Source of the DNA: Rhizobium sp. L1K21
Lineage (GTDB): Bacteria; Pseudomonadota; Alphaproteobacteria; Rhizobiales; Rhizobiaceae
DNA length: 64,000 nt
NCBI RefSeq assembly: GCF_024055895.1
Contig: NZ_JAMXLE010000001.1
Location: 496,001 to 560,000 of the forward strand
Direction: 5' to 3'
In this document: positions 18,135-27,260 of the stretch, piece after piece
Position numbering within the stretch: the first letter of the stretch is position 1
Layout of the letters: each line of letters begins with the position of its first letter
Position numbers and translations under genes: made by a program
The notes under the pieces: model-generated
Database searches by the model: none
What the model was told of the DNA's origin: nothing
What the model saw: only the letters and a program-made list of their open reading frames with translations

Positions 18135-18188
18135 GCGGTCACCGGTGCATAGGTCCTGTTATAACGACAGGCACGTTTCGGTGGCCGC
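18135..18188. repeat. Imperfect palindromic stem-loop element
   Basis: GCGGTCACCG (18135-18144) pairs with CGGTGGCCGC (18179-18188) through 9 Watson-Crick pairs and one wobble. Inside, CCTGT/ACAGG and GTG/CAC continue the fold. There is no T run. It lies between a DUF465 gene and the ArsR regulator, and may be a dispersed palindromic repeat or an RNA structure. Confidence 0.45.
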
Positions 18189-18219
18189 AACACCTGAACT
18201 CGACATTTTCAGAAAAAAA

Positions 18220-18480
18220 TCAGGACCAGAACTGATCAAGCCACAGATTGAGCTTGGAAAAGCCCTGTGTGTTGACCGCATAGATGCGTTTGGTTCCCTC
18301 TGATCTCACCGTGACCAGATCACTATCCAGCAAAGCTTTCAGATGCTGTGAAACTGCGGGGCGGCTGATGGGCAGCCCGCTTGCCAGCTCATTTACAGTT
18401 TTCGGTGTGCGTCGCAACTCTTCCAGAAGGTAGCGGCGATTGGGATCTGCGATGGCTGCGAAGGGGTCGTTTTTCAGCAT
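18220..18480 (-). CDS. ArsR-family winged-helix regulator
   Basis: About 86 aa. The ArsR core DPFAAIADPNRRYLLEEL, TVNELASGLPISRPAVSQHL (recognition helix) and LLDSDLVTVRSEGTKRIY (wing) are present. The CxC metal site of classic ArsR is absent, so the signal is probably not a soft metal. Family members usually repress their own or an adjacent gene; no obvious partner lies next door. ATG 18480 is used; the longer frame begins with TTG. Confidence 0.85.
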   Translation of the reverse strand: MLKNDPFAAIADPNRRYLLEELRRTPKTVNELASGLPISRPAVSQHLKALLDSDLVTVRSEGTKRIYAVNTQGFSKLNLWLDQFWS

Positions 18481-18691
18481 GGGCAAACGCTATGATAAAG
18501 CGTTAGTCTCGGCAAGCGGAATTTGTGCATCGCACTGTAAAACGCGCGATCGTGGGTGTTTTGGTTGCACTGCAGCGCGCGCCTTGGGTTGGAGGTGGGA
18601 CGTGCGGCACACGACAATTGCGCCAAGGTGCATTGCATGGGGCTTAAGGCCATGTATATGACGAGCAGTCAAACGAAATGGGAGCTTCTCG

Positions 18692-19348
18692 ATGGATGAT
18701 TTGGAAAGCCGGTGCCGCCTTGTGTTGGTCGCTCCCGACGTCGCCGACGCGGATGAGCGGGCAAAACTGGTCGCCGACGCCTTGAAAGGCGGCGATGTCG
18801 CCTCGGTCATCATACCGCAATATGGTCTTTCAGATGGTGACTTTCAGAAACATGCCGAGAAGCTCGTTCCTGCCGTTCAGGCAGCAGGGGCTGCCGCCAT
18901 CATTGCCGGTGACAGCCGTGTGGCCGGACGCGCGAAGGCTGATGGATTGCATGTAGTCGGCAGTGCGATGGAAATCGCCGAGGCGGTGGAAAAGCATACG
19001 CCGAAGATGATCGTTGGTGCTGGTGGTGTTGCCGGGCGTCACGTGGCTCTGGAGGTCGGCGAGGCCAATCCGGACTATATTTTCTTCGGCAAGCTTGATG
19101 GCGATATCAAGCCGGAGGCGCATCCGAAGAATATCGCCCTTGCCGAATGGTGGGCGTCGATGGTTGAGATACCCTGCATCGTCTTGGGCGGGACTGACCC
19201 TTCTTCCGCGGTCGTCGTTGCTGAAACCGGTGCAGAATTTGTGGCGCTCGGAAAGGCGGTTTTTGCCGAGCCGGCGCAGGCAGCCTCCATTGTTGCGGCC
19301 GTGAACGCCGAACTGGACCAAAAAGCGCCACGGTTTGAAGATTTATGA
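18692..19348 (+). CDS. ThiE-like thiamine-phosphate synthase family protein
   Basis: 218 aa TIM-barrel of the ThiE superfamily: CRLVLVAPDVAD, AAAIIAGDSRVAGRAKADG, LHVVGSAMEIAEA, and EIPCIVLGGTDPSS with ETGAEFVALGKAVF. The phosphate-binding glycine motif is recognisable, but several substrate residues of true ThiE are not obvious. No thi operon surrounds it, so it may be a divergent paralogue. Its stop overlaps the Sel1 gene (ATGA). Confidence 0.65.
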   Translation: MDDLESRCRLVLVAPDVADADERAKLVADALKGGDVASVIIPQYGLSDGDFQKHAEKLVPAVQAAGAAAIIAGDSRVAGRAKADGLHVVGSAMEIAEAVEKHTPKMIVGAGGVAGRHVALEVGEANPDYIFFGKLDGDIKPEAHPKNIALAEWWASMVEIPCIVLGGTDPSSAVVVAETGAEFVALGKAVFAEPAQAASIVAAVNAELDQKAPRFEDL

Positions 19349-20559
19349 GGCGCATGACGACGCGATCTGACATTTTGAAGGTGCTTTTGAGCAGGGGGCT
19401 TGCGCCAGCCGGGCTCATTCTTGTTGCCGTGAGCACAGCCGGCATCAGCCACGCTCAGGATTTGCCGGGCGTCGCGACAGGGGCGTCCACGACATCCAGT
19501 TCCGCTGATTCTGATGCGGGTGCAAGTGGCAATGAAGACTTCAAGGAAGACGGCGTCTTTTCGAAAAAATCACGACTTGCGCCAGTCTTGAATTTCGACA
19601 GCGGCAAGGGCGAACAGGAGAAGGGGTTTACCAAGAACGGTGAGCCCTCACCCTCGGCAGGCACAGGCGTTTTCGAGCGTATGGGCATAGACCTGCCACC
19701 ATTGCCGCCTGAGAAGCCGTTCAAGGGTGAGATTGATGAGGCATTCGGGGCCTATCAGCGGGGTCTCTACATCACAGCTGTAGACCTCGCGCTGCCGCGC
19801 GCGCAGCTCGGCGACCCAGCGGCGCAGACGCTGCTGGGTGAAATCCTGTCGCAAGGCCTTGGTGTAAAGCGCGATCTCAAGGGGGCTGCCTTCTGGTATT
19901 CGAAGGCGGCTGAAGGTGGTGATCCAAACGGCATGTTCAAATATGCCCTCATTCTGATGGAAGGGCAGTTTGCCAAGCAGGACAAGAAGCGTGCGGATGA
20001 GCTGATGCACAAGGCGGCCGACGCCGGCAATGCGCTTGCGCAGTTCAACTGGGCGCAGATTCTGGTTTCGCAGACGGTGGGCACAGATGGTTTGCGCGAC
20101 GCGATGCCCTATTACGAGAAGGCTGCCGAAAAGGGGATTGCCGATGCGCAATATGCGCTTTCCCAGATCTATCTCAATTTGCCCGGCCTGGACGACGAGA
20201 AGCGCCAAGAGGCCAAGGTGTGGCTGGCGCGTGCCGCCAAGGCGGGCTACGACACCGCGCAATACGATATGGCCGTTTGGCTGATCAATGGTGTTGAGTT
20301 TGACCAGGACCTGAAAGCCGGTTTCCAGTGGATGCGTATTGCGGCCATGAATGGCCATGTGCTGGCTGCGAACCGTTTGGCCCATCTTTATATTGAAGCG
20401 ATCGGCACGGAGGCCGACCCGGTGGAAGCGGCGAAATGGTACATCATTTCGCGCCGTGCAGGCCTGCAGGACGCCAGCCTCGAAGACTATTATTACGGCA
20501 TAGACAACGGAAAACAGAAAGCCGCCATTGATGCGGCAAATCGTTTCCGGCGCGGCTGA
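19345..20559 (+). CDS. Exported Sel1-repeat protein
   Basis: 404 aa. Signal peptide ends near ISHAQDLPG. An 80-residue low-complexity segment is followed by about six Sel1/TPR-type repeats, e.g. AAFWYSKAAEGGDPNGMFKY, HKAADAGNALAQFNWAQIL and YYEKAAEKGIADAQYALSQI. Such proteins act as periplasmic protein-interaction scaffolds. It overlaps the ThiE-like gene by four bases, so the two are co-translated, though a shared function is not evident. Confidence 0.82.
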   Translation: MRRMTTRSDILKVLLSRGLAPAGLILVAVSTAGISHAQDLPGVATGASTTSSSADSDAGASGNEDFKEDGVFSKKSRLAPVLNFDSGKGEQEKGFTKNGEPSPSAGTGVFERMGIDLPPLPPEKPFKGEIDEAFGAYQRGLYITAVDLALPRAQLGDPAAQTLLGEILSQGLGVKRDLKGAAFWYSKAAEGGDPNGMFKYALILMEGQFAKQDKKRADELMHKAADAGNALAQFNWAQILVSQTVGTDGLRDAMPYYEKAAEKGIADAQYALSQIYLNLPGLDDEKRQEAKVWLARAAKAGYDTAQYDMAVWLINGVEFDQDLKAGFQWMRIAAMNGHVLAANRLAHLYIEAIGTEADPVEAAKWYIISRRAGLQDASLEDYYYGIDNGKQKAAIDAANRFRRG

Positions 20560-20666
20560 AACCGGCAGCGCTTGCGCCCGGCACTTGATAAATCGCGGAA
20601 TTTATGTTCTTGAAGCGCCGCCGGTTGGGCAAAAGCCCCATTTTTCACCACAAGGAATAAGAGATC

Positions 20667-21470
20667 ATGGCCCGTTCAGCCCTGCTCAATGTTATGGTAC
20701 AGGCCGCATTCAAGGCGGGCAAATCGCTGGCGCGCGATTTTGGCGAGGTGCAGAACCTGCAGGTGTCGCTCAAAGGCCCCGGCGATTATGTTTCGCAGGC
20801 CGACCGCAAGGCTGAAAAGATCATCTCCGACGAGTTGTTGAAGGCGCGCCCGACCTACGGGTTTCTGGGCGAAGAATCCGCCAAGGAAATCAAGGGGACC
20901 GACGGTGCCCATCGCTGGATCGTCGATCCACTTGATGGCACGACCAATTTTCTGCACGGCATCCCGCATTTCGCCGTTTCGATTGCGCTGGAACGCAATG
21001 ATGAAATCGTGGCGGGCGTGATCTACAATCCGGCAACCGATGAGCTTTACACGGCCGAGCGTGGCGGCGGCGCCTTCCTGAACGATCGTCGCCTGCGCGT
21101 GGCGGCCCGCAAGGAGCTGACCGATTGCGTGATCACGTGTGGCATTCCCCACCTCGGTCGCGGTAACCACGGCAAATTTCTCGTCGAGCTTCGCCATGTG
21201 ATGGGCGAGGTGGCCGGTATCCGCCGGACAGGCTCGGCAGCGCTTGATCTCGCTTATGTCGCAGCAGGTCGGTTTGACGGTTATTGGGAAACGGGCGTCA
21301 GTGCCTGGGATATTGCTGCGGGAATCGTGCTGATCCGTGAGGCTGGTGGCTGGGTCTCCGACTTTGCCGGCGGCAGCAATATGCTGGAGACAGGCTCGGT
21401 GATTGCGGCCAATGAATATGTGCACAAGGCACTTCTGGACGTGACGCATCGTCCCGTTCCGGGAAAGTAG
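20667..21470 (+). CDS. suhB: Inositol-1-monophosphatase family protein
   Basis: 267 aa with the full motif set: GEES around residue 72, metal site RWIVDPLDGTTNFLHG, and SGSAAL-type TGSAALDLAYVAAGRFD with WDIAAGIVLIREAGG. It dephosphorylates inositol phosphates and related sugars with Mg2+; bacterial SuhB also acts on rRNA antitermination. AAGGAATAAGAGATC gives the ribosome-binding site. Context gives no substrate. Confidence 0.9.
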   Translation: MARSALLNVMVQAAFKAGKSLARDFGEVQNLQVSLKGPGDYVSQADRKAEKIISDELLKARPTYGFLGEESAKEIKGTDGAHRWIVDPLDGTTNFLHGIPHFAVSIALERNDEIVAGVIYNPATDELYTAERGGGAFLNDRRLRVAARKELTDCVITCGIPHLGRGNHGKFLVELRHVMGEVAGIRRTGSAALDLAYVAAGRFDGYWETGVSAWDIAAGIVLIREAGGWVSDFAGGSNMLETGSVIAANEYVHKALLDVTHRPVPGK

Positions 21471-21657
21471 GCTGCCCAAAGCCTCGTATTGCCTCTTCAA
21501 TTTGGCACAATCTTCCTCTAACCTCGCCACAGAATCCTGAAGCGTCTTTATTCTTCTCCGAAGCATGAAGACGCCTTTGTGTTGTTTGTAAACAGCTTCG
21601 GTGTGTCGGCTTTGTGCCGCTCACGATACGCTGCCGGGCTCTGGAGGCTTTTGAGAT

Positions 21658-22695
21658 ATGGTGGAATTGGACGTGTCGGCCCGCGATACTGATGGTGAAA
21701 GAGACCGCGGTTTTGTTCACCGGCTCTCAAGCCCCATGGGTTTCTTCTGGCCGATGCTCATCTTTCTCATTCTTGTGGGCTTTGTGGCCGCAATACTTTT
21801 CCGGCAGGCGCAAACGGCGTTCAACTCCAATCCGGGCCTGAACGGGCTCATTCTGGTCGTGCTGGCGGTCGGCGTTTTCATTATTTTCAGCCAAGTTTTG
21901 AGGCTCAGACCGGAAACGCGCTGGTTCAACGCCTTCATGGCGGCAGGCAGTGCAGAGAAGGCGGGAAAAGACCCTGTGTTGCTGGCCCCGATGCGCGCGC
22001 TGATCGGCGAACGGCGGTCGCGCAAGATTTCTGCCGCCGCGTTCCGCTCCATTCTGGATTCCGTTGCAAGCCGCCTGGATGAGATGCGCGAAATCAACCG
22101 TTACCTCATCGGCCTTCTGGTTTTTCTTGGCCTGCTGGGTACGTTCTGGGGACTTTTGGGTACGGTGGGGTCGATCAGCACGGTCATTCAATCTCTGGAT
22201 GCGGGTACAGGCGACACGGCGGACCTCTTGAGCACACTGAAGGAGGGACTTTCCACGCCGCTTTCGGGCATGAGCACGGCGTTTTCCTCCTCGCTCTTCG
22301 GTCTTTCAGGATCGCTGGTTCTCGGTTTTCTCGACCTGCAGGCCGGGCGGGCGCAGAACCGCTTTTATAACGAACTGGAAAACTGGCTTTCGTCTTTCAC
22401 CGATGTGATGAACGATGTGCCGGTCGCCGCTGCTGCCGCACCCGCGCTTGATGGTTCTACTGTGGATGAGCTGAAGCAGGCGGTCGACAATGTTTCGCGT
22501 CTCGCACAGGAGGGCTCTTCCAACCAGCGGGCGACGGCTGCGATTGTCAGCCTGGCTGAAGGCATTCAGGGGCTGGTGAAAAACATGCGCTCCGAGCAGC
22601 AGATGTTGCGCGACTGGATCGAGGCGCATCAGGCCGAATCGAAAGAGCTCAATGCGGCGCTCGAAAAGATTGCGAACAAGCTGGGGAATGAGTAA
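21658..22695 (+). CDS. MotA/TolQ/ExbB-like proton-channel subunit
   Basis: 345 aa. An N-terminal membrane pair (MGFFWPMLIFLILVGFVAAI and LNGLILVVLAVGVFIIF) is followed by a MotA/ExbB domain with further helices (YLIGLLVFLGLLGTFWGLLG, FSSSLFGLSGSLVLGFLDLQ). A soluble C-terminal helical tail of about 100 residues follows, ending in a coiled coil. It would form the stator pentamer of an ion-driven complex. GGAGG is 10 bases upstream. The adjacent MotB-like gene overlaps by one base. No flagellar or Tol genes adjoin it. Confidence 0.78.
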   Translation: MVELDVSARDTDGERDRGFVHRLSSPMGFFWPMLIFLILVGFVAAILFRQAQTAFNSNPGLNGLILVVLAVGVFIIFSQVLRLRPETRWFNAFMAAGSAEKAGKDPVLLAPMRALIGERRSRKISAAAFRSILDSVASRLDEMREINRYLIGLLVFLGLLGTFWGLLGTVGSISTVIQSLDAGTGDTADLLSTLKEGLSTPLSGMSTAFSSSLFGLSGSLVLGFLDLQAGRAQNRFYNELENWLSSFTDVMNDVPVAAAAAPALDGSTVDELKQAVDNVSRLAQEGSSNQRATAAIVSLAEGIQGLVKNMRSEQQMLRDWIEAHQAESKELNAALEKIANKLGNE

Positions 22696-23726
22696 TGGCG
22701 CTTTCCCGCAGGTATAAGCGCGAACGCGGTGTCGATTATTGGCCGGGTTTTGTAGACGCCCTGTCGACGCTGTTGCTGGCCATCATGTTTCTGCTCACGG
22801 TCTTTGTGCTCGGGCAGTTTTTCCTGAGCCGGGAAATCTCCGGCAAGGACGAAGTACTGAACCGGCTGAACAGTCAGATCAACGAATTGACGCAGCTTCT
22901 GGCGCTCGAAAAAAGCGGGAAGCAGGATCTGGAGGATCAGTTGGCTGCATTGCAGGCATCGCTGACCGAATCCGAGGGCGAGCGCTCCAGGCTTCAGCAA
23001 TTGCTGGAAGCAGGACGTGGCAATGCGGGCGATGCTGAGGTGAAAATCGGCCAGTTGAGCGGCCAGTTGGAGGCTGAGAAGAAGGTGAGTGCACGGGCGC
23101 TTAGCCAGATTGATCTTCTCAACCAGCAGATTGCCGCGCTTCGTCTGCAGATTGCTGCTGTTGAAGAGGCTTTGCAGGCCTCTGAAGCCAAGGACAAGGC
23201 GAGCCAGACGAAGATTGCCGATCTTGGCCGGCGGCTCAACGTGGCGCTCGCCCAGCGGGTTCAGGAGCTGAACCGGTACCGTTCGGATTTCTTCGGGCGC
23301 TTGCGTGAAATTCTCTCCGACCGCGACAATATCCGCATTGTGGGAGACCGTTTCGTTTTCCAGTCGGAGGTGCTGTTTCCCTCCGGCGGTGCCGAGTTGA
23401 ACGAAGCAGGCAAAGCCGAGATGGCCAAGCTTGCCTCAGCGCTGCTTGATCTGGCGAAGGAAATTCCGCCAGAAATCAATTGGGTGCTGCGGGTCGACGG
23501 CCACACCGACAATGTGCCGCTTTCAGGGACGGGCAAATATGCCGACAACTGGGAGCTGTCTTCCGGACGCGCAACATCGGTGGTGAAATATCTGATTTCG
23601 CAAGGGGTTCCGGCCAACCGGCTGGTGGCTGCAGGCTTTGGTGAATTTCAGCCGATTGCCGAAGGTGATAGTGATGAGGCACGGGCGCAAAACCGGCGTA
23701 TCGAGCTCAAGCTGACCGAGAAGTGA
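22695..23726 (+). CDS. MotB/OmpA-like peptidoglycan-binding protein
   Basis: 343 aa. A single N-terminal membrane helix VDALSTLLLAIMFLLTVFVL carries an Asp at its start, as in MotB, followed by a long coiled coil (about residues 50-190). A C-terminal OmpA domain follows, with RVDGHTDNVPL and NWELSSGRATSVVKYL, the peptidoglycan-binding motifs. It pairs with the upstream MotA-like gene (TAATG overlap). The complex resembles stator units, and also the ZorAB core of Zorya systems, but no effector gene follows. Confidence 0.82.
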   Translation: MALSRRYKRERGVDYWPGFVDALSTLLLAIMFLLTVFVLGQFFLSREISGKDEVLNRLNSQINELTQLLALEKSGKQDLEDQLAALQASLTESEGERSRLQQLLEAGRGNAGDAEVKIGQLSGQLEAEKKVSARALSQIDLLNQQIAALRLQIAAVEEALQASEAKDKASQTKIADLGRRLNVALAQRVQELNRYRSDFFGRLREILSDRDNIRIVGDRFVFQSEVLFPSGGAELNEAGKAEMAKLASALLDLAKEIPPEINWVLRVDGHTDNVPLSGTGKYADNWELSSGRATSVVKYLISQGVPANRLVAAGFGEFQPIAEGDSDEARAQNRRIELKLTEK

Positions 23727-24173
23727 TCACGTTTCGCCAAGAAAGGATTTTGCCAATTCTTCCGGCAGACGTCGCGGACGTCCGGAGGCATTCACCACGG
23801 CAATGATGACCTTCGCGGCGATCAAAAGCTGATCATCGCGACGAATTTCCTGTTGCAGAACCATCTTTGCGCCGCCCGCCTTCTGCGTGCGGGTGATGAT
23901 GGTGAGAATATTGTCCATCTTGGCCGGTGACTTGAAGTCGATTTCCATCCGGTGAACAACAAACATCAGCCCTTCGCCGTCCAGCTCGAAAAGTGTGGAC
24001 TGCTCGACACCAAGGCAGCGCAGATAATCCGTGCGTGCGCGCTCCATGAAGTGCAGGTAGCGGGCGTGATAAACGAAGCCGGAAAAGTCGGTGTCTTCGT
24101 AATAGACGCGTTGCGTGAGGTGATGGCTGGCGTCGGGGGCGAGTTCGCCGGAGAGGGGGAACGTTTCTCTCAT
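23727..24173 (-). CDS. ybgC: YbgC-family acyl-CoA thioesterase
   Basis: 148 aa hotdog-fold enzyme: YYEDTDFSGFVYHARYL with the catalytic Asp, ARTDYLRCLGVEQ, and LEFKSPAKMD-type DFKSPAKMDNILTIIT. Hydrolyses short acyl-CoA thioesters and is typically encoded in the tol-pal cluster. Here it follows ruvB directly (TAA then ATG) and tolQ is 36 kb away. Its stop codon abuts that of the MotB-like gene with zero bases between them (TGATCA). Confidence 0.92.
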   Translation of the reverse strand: MRETFPLSGELAPDASHHLTQRVYYEDTDFSGFVYHARYLHFMERARTDYLRCLGVEQSTLFELDGEGLMFVVHRMEIDFKSPAKMDNILTIITRTQKAGGAKMVLQQEIRRDDQLLIAAKVIIAVVNASGRPRRLPEELAKSFLGET

Positions 24174-25217
24174 TTACGTATCGTCATCATTGAAGAGGGT
24201 GGCCTGAAAGCCATCCATATCCTTTGGCGGATTGAGACCTAAATGTTTCCAGGCGTTTGATGTGAGAACGCGACCGCGCGGGGTGCGCTGGATGAAACCC
24301 TGCTGGATCATGTAGGGCTCGATTATATCTTCGATGGCATCGCGGGGTTCGGAAAGACCCGCGGCGATGGTTTCGATGCCCACCGGGCCGCCGCCGAAAT
24401 TGTTGGCGATCATGGTAAGGTAGCGGTGGTCGAGCTGGTCGAGACCCATATTGTCGACATGCAGACGGGTCAGCGCTTCATCGGCAATCTGGCGGGTGAC
24501 AGCTTCTGCCTTGGCGACTTCAGCGAAATCGCGCACGCGACGCAGAAGGCGGCCTGCAATACGGGGCGTGCCGCGCGCACGGCGGGCAATCTCGCGCGCG
24601 CCTTCGTCGGTCATTCCGAGTCCCATGAGACGGGCACCGCGGCGCACGATGAATTCAAGTTCTTCCACAGTGTAGAAGTTGAGCCGCACGGGAATGCCGA
24701 AACGGTCGCGCAGCGGTGTTGTCAGAAGGCCCAATCGGGTGGTTGCGGCAACGAGGGTGAATTTCGACAGGTCGATCTTTACCGAGCGGGCGGCAGGGCC
24801 TTCGCCGATGATGAGGTCGAGCTGAAAATCCTCCATGGCTGGATAGAGAATTTCTTCAACGGCCGGGTTCAGGCGGTGGATTTCGTCGATGAAGAGAACG
24901 TCGTTTTCTTCCAGATTGGTCAACAGGGCTGCAAGGTCACCGGCCTTGGCAATCACCGGGCCGGATGTGGAGCGGAAGTTGACGCCGAGTTCCTTTGCCA
25001 TGATCTGGGCGAGCGTTGTCTTGCCCAAGCCCGGCGGGCCGACGAAAAGAACGTGGTCCAGCGCTTCGCCCCGGTTCTTGGCGGCCTCGATGAAGATTTT
25101 CAGGTTGGCGCGCGCCTCCGCCTGGCCGGTGAATTCGTCCAGCGATTGCGGGCGCAGCGTTGCTTCCAGGTCTTCACCGCGCTTTTCGGCGCTGATCAGG
25201 CGTTCAGGTTCACTCAT
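24174..25217 (-). CDS. ruvB: Holliday-junction branch-migration ATPase RuvB
   Basis: 347 aa AAA+ motor: Walker [12 protein letters not shown], Walker [11 protein letters not shown], sensor motif [16 protein letters not shown] and arginine finger region; a C-terminal winged-helix domain follows. It drives branch migration with RuvA. It lies 65 bases after ruvA in the minus-strand operon. Confidence 0.97.
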   Translation of the reverse strand: MSEPERLISAEKRGEDLEATLRPQSLDEFTGQAEARANLKIFIEAAKNRGEALDHVLFVGPPGLGKTTLAQIMAKELGVNFRSTSGPVIAKAGDLAALLTNLEENDVLFIDEIHRLNPAVEEILYPAMEDFQLDLIIGEGPAARSVKIDLSKFTLVAATTRLGLLTTPLRDRFGIPVRLNFYTVEELEFIVRRGARLMGLGMTDEGAREIARRARGTPRIAGRLLRRVRDFAEVAKAEAVTRQIADEALTRLHVDNMGLDQLDHRYLTMIANNFGGGPVGIETIAAGLSEPRDAIEDIIEPYMIQQGFIQRTPRGRVLTSNAWKHLGLNPPKDMDGFQATLFNDDDT

Positions 25218-25282
25218 GTCTCAACTTCCATTGCAGCAATGGCTTTATCGTGTTTGGCCGGCGCGGGAAAGGCGAAGCGGCC

Positions 25283-25897
25283 TTAACGCGCAAGTTCTTT
25301 CAGGCCGAGGCGGATGAGCTTGGCACTGTCGGGGTTTTCGCCAGCGGTTTTCAGCGCAGCGGCCACGGCATTGGCGGCCTGATCGCGCGAATAGCCCAGA
25401 TTGGAGAGCGCTGACACGGCATCGGCCACGGGGGCGGAGGCAACGCCTTCTCCAAGCTCCTGTTTCAGGCCGATGGTTCCCATCGCCTCTCCGGCAAAGG
25501 CCGGGGCCTTATTCTTCAGTTCGGTCAAAATGCGCACCGCCACCTTGGGGCCAACGCCCGGCGCGCGGGAGATCGCGGTTTTGTCCTGCAGCGCGATGGC
25601 ATTGGCGAGATCGGACGGGGTGAGCGTGGAGAGAATGGCGAGCGAGACTTTCGAGCCGACGCCCTGAACCGATTGCAGCAGACGGAACCATTCGCGCTCC
25701 AATGCGGAGGCGAAACCGAAGAGTTTCAGCTGGTCTTCGCGCACATAGGTCTCGATGAAGAGTGTCACGGCTTCGCCTGCATTCAGTTTCGACAGTGTGC
25801 GACCTGAACAGAATGCCAGATAACAAACGCCATGGACATCGACCAGCACATGGTCTTCGCCGATTTCGTCCACAGTGCCTTTGAGTTTGCCTATCAT
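25283..25897 (-). CDS. ruvA: Holliday-junction binding protein RuvA
   Basis: 204 aa. Domain I is an OB fold ([20 protein letters not shown]). Domain II has two helix-hairpin-helix motifs ([19 protein letters not shown] and [19 protein letters not shown]). Domain III contacts RuvB ([19 protein letters not shown]). It forms the tetrameric junction platform. The start overlaps the preceding vapC stop (ATGA), so RuvA translation is coupled to a toxin-like gene. Confidence 0.96.
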   Translation of the reverse strand: MIGKLKGTVDEIGEDHVLVDVHGVCYLAFCSGRTLSKLNAGEAVTLFIETYVREDQLKLFGFASALEREWFRLLQSVQGVGSKVSLAILSTLTPSDLANAIALQDKTAISRAPGVGPKVAVRILTELKNKAPAFAGEAMGTIGLKQELGEGVASAPVADAVSALSNLGYSRDQAANAVAAALKTAGENPDSAKLIRLGLKELAR

Positions 25898-26307
25898 GGG
25901 TGTGTTTCCGGTGTGATGAGTTCGAGGTCGGGGAAATAGGTGCGGTAGCCTTTCGGGTCACGCGTCAAAAGAGCATATCCGTGTAAATAGGCATGCGCGC
26001 CGATCAGAAAATCCGGCAGAACGCGATTGCGGGCTCCGCCTGCGCGGCGATAAGCGCCGAAGGCACGACCGGCTGCGAAAGAGGCGTTCCACGGAAGGCT
26101 TTCACGAATGAATTCGTCAGCGGGGAGAATTGCTTCCACCTCGGCTGCGTTGCTGTAGCGCACGGAAAACTCTGCGAAGATGATTTGGTTGATCACAAGT
26201 GCGCCACGCCGAGCGGCTTCCGCGATCTTCTTCCGCGACCATTCAATCCATTCGGGATCGCGCACAGCGATATCAACCAGAATATTGGTATCGATCATCG
26301 TGGCCAT
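25894..26307 (-). CDS. vapC: PIN-domain VapC-like toxin
   Basis: 137 aa PIN domain: [10 protein letters not shown] with the first catalytic Asp and Asn, [13 protein letters not shown] with a Glu, and [21 protein letters not shown] with the two distal Asp residues. The active site looks complete, consistent with RNase toxin activity. It is preceded by a swapped-hairpin antitoxin (TGATG overlap) and followed by ruvA (ATGA overlap). It sits between ruvC and ruvA, an unusual place for a toxin. Confidence 0.88.
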   Translation of the reverse strand: MATMIDTNILVDIAVRDPEWIEWSRKKIAEAARRGALVINQIIFAEFSVRYSNAAEVEAILPADEFIRESLPWNASFAAGRAFGAYRRAGGARNRVLPDFLIGAHAYLHGYALLTRDPKGYRTYFPDLELITPETHP

Positions 26308-26561
26308 CAGTCGCGATCCCGTGTCATGGCCATCAGTTCATCTGCATTGATCGCCTGATCGCCTGTGTTCTCCAGCCGGTCGAGCGCTGCTGTCAGCCGG
26401 TCGAGGCGTTGACGCTCGAGTGGCGAATTGGGATTGTCTTTGGGGGCTAGAACCAATTTCCCATTCTCAATGGAAAAGATGACTTCGCTGTTGGGCTTGA
26501 TACCGGCAAGCTCGCGCAAATCGCGTGGGATCGTTACTTGCCCTTTGGATGTTACACGCAT
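26307..26561 (-). CDS. vapB: AbrB/MazE-type VapB-like antitoxin
   Basis: 84 aa: swapped-hairpin DNA-binding domain MRVTSKGQVTIPRDLRELAG at the N-terminus and a helical charged tail (RQRLDRLTAALDRLENTGD) that would bind and neutralise VapC. A palindrome lies 20 bases before the start, a likely site for autoregulation. Confidence 0.88.
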   Translation of the reverse strand: MRVTSKGQVTIPRDLRELAGIKPNSEVIFSIENGKLVLAPKDNPNSPLERQRLDRLTAALDRLENTGDQAINADELMAMTRDRD

Positions 26562-26580
26562 TGACCTGTCTCCGTTGGCG

Positions 26581-26597
26581 GTAAGAAATAATCTTAC
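26581..26597. promoter_or_regulatory. Palindromic candidate operator upstream of vapBC
   Basis: GTAAGA...TCTTAC perfect 6-base arms with a 5-base AT-rich centre, 20 bases upstream of the vapB start and 24 bases after the ruvC stop. Antitoxins of this class bind such palindromes to repress their own operon. Confidence 0.55.
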
Positions 26598-26620
26598 TCT
26601 CGGAACAAGTCAAGAACAAA

Positions 26621-27133
26621 TCAGCCGGTGAGCGCCGCCAGCCGCGACTTGGCACTGCCGCGATTGTGGGCGTGGCAGACGGCGATGGCAAGCGCATCGG
26701 CGGCGTCGTTGCCCTTGAAGGTCGCCTTCGGCATGAGGACCTTCAGCATCATATGGATCTGCTGTTTTTCGCCGTGACCGACGCCGATCACCGATTTTTT
26801 CACGGCGTTGGGTGCATATTCGGCAACCTGCAGGCCGGCGCGGGCAGGGACCAGCATGGCTATGCCGCGGGCCTGGCCAAGCTTCAGCGTTGCGACTGCA
26901 TCCTTGTTCACGAAGGTCTGTTCTACGGCGGCTTCATGCGGCTGATATTGGTGGATGATATCGGCCAGACCGTCGTGAAGCTGGCAGAGGCGAGACGCCA
27001 GATCCATCGTGCCATCGCTGGTGACAGTGCCTGAGGCGACAAAGCGCAGGGAATTGCCCAGCGTTTCGACAATGCCCCAGCCCATCCGGCGCAGGCCGGG
27101 GTCGATACCGATAATGCGAATCATCTCTGCCAT
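26621..27133 (-). CDS. ruvC: Holliday-junction resolvase RuvC
   Basis: 170 aa RNase H-fold endonuclease: [17 protein letters not shown] with the first Asp, [20 protein letters not shown] with a catalytic Glu, and [17 protein letters not shown] with the distal Asp pair. It cleaves Holliday junctions symmetrically. It is first in the local ruv order, but separated from ruvA by vapBC. Confidence 0.96.
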   Translation of the reverse strand: MAEMIRIIGIDPGLRRMGWGIVETLGNSLRFVASGTVTSDGTMDLASRLCQLHDGLADIIHQYQPHEAAVEQTFVNKDAVATLKLGQARGIAMLVPARAGLQVAEYAPNAVKKSVIGVGHGEKQQIHMMLKVLMPKATFKGNDAADALAIAVCHAHNRGSAKSRLAALTG

Positions 27134-27260
27134 GACAAAACCTAACCTTTGACCGGCACCGTGTCAGCAAAATGTGAACAAAGGGGAAACATTTTCCATG
27201 GTCTGGCAATCGCCATCCCCGGTTCTTATATCCGGCGGGTTATTCAGAAAGAGGTTTATG

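Noticed and set aside
20676-21566. Minus-strand 296-aa frame across suhB with a coiled-coil-like N-terminus (RRRIKTLQDSVARLEEDCAK)
   Set aside because: Most of it is antisense to a clear suhB; only the first ~32 residues lie in the gap before it, with no ribosome-binding site. Likely chance in a GC-rich sequence.
21658-23726. Zorya-type antiphage system
   Set aside because: Only ZorA/B-like partners could be claimed; no ZorC, ZorD or ZorE gene follows, and the neighbourhood is housekeeping.
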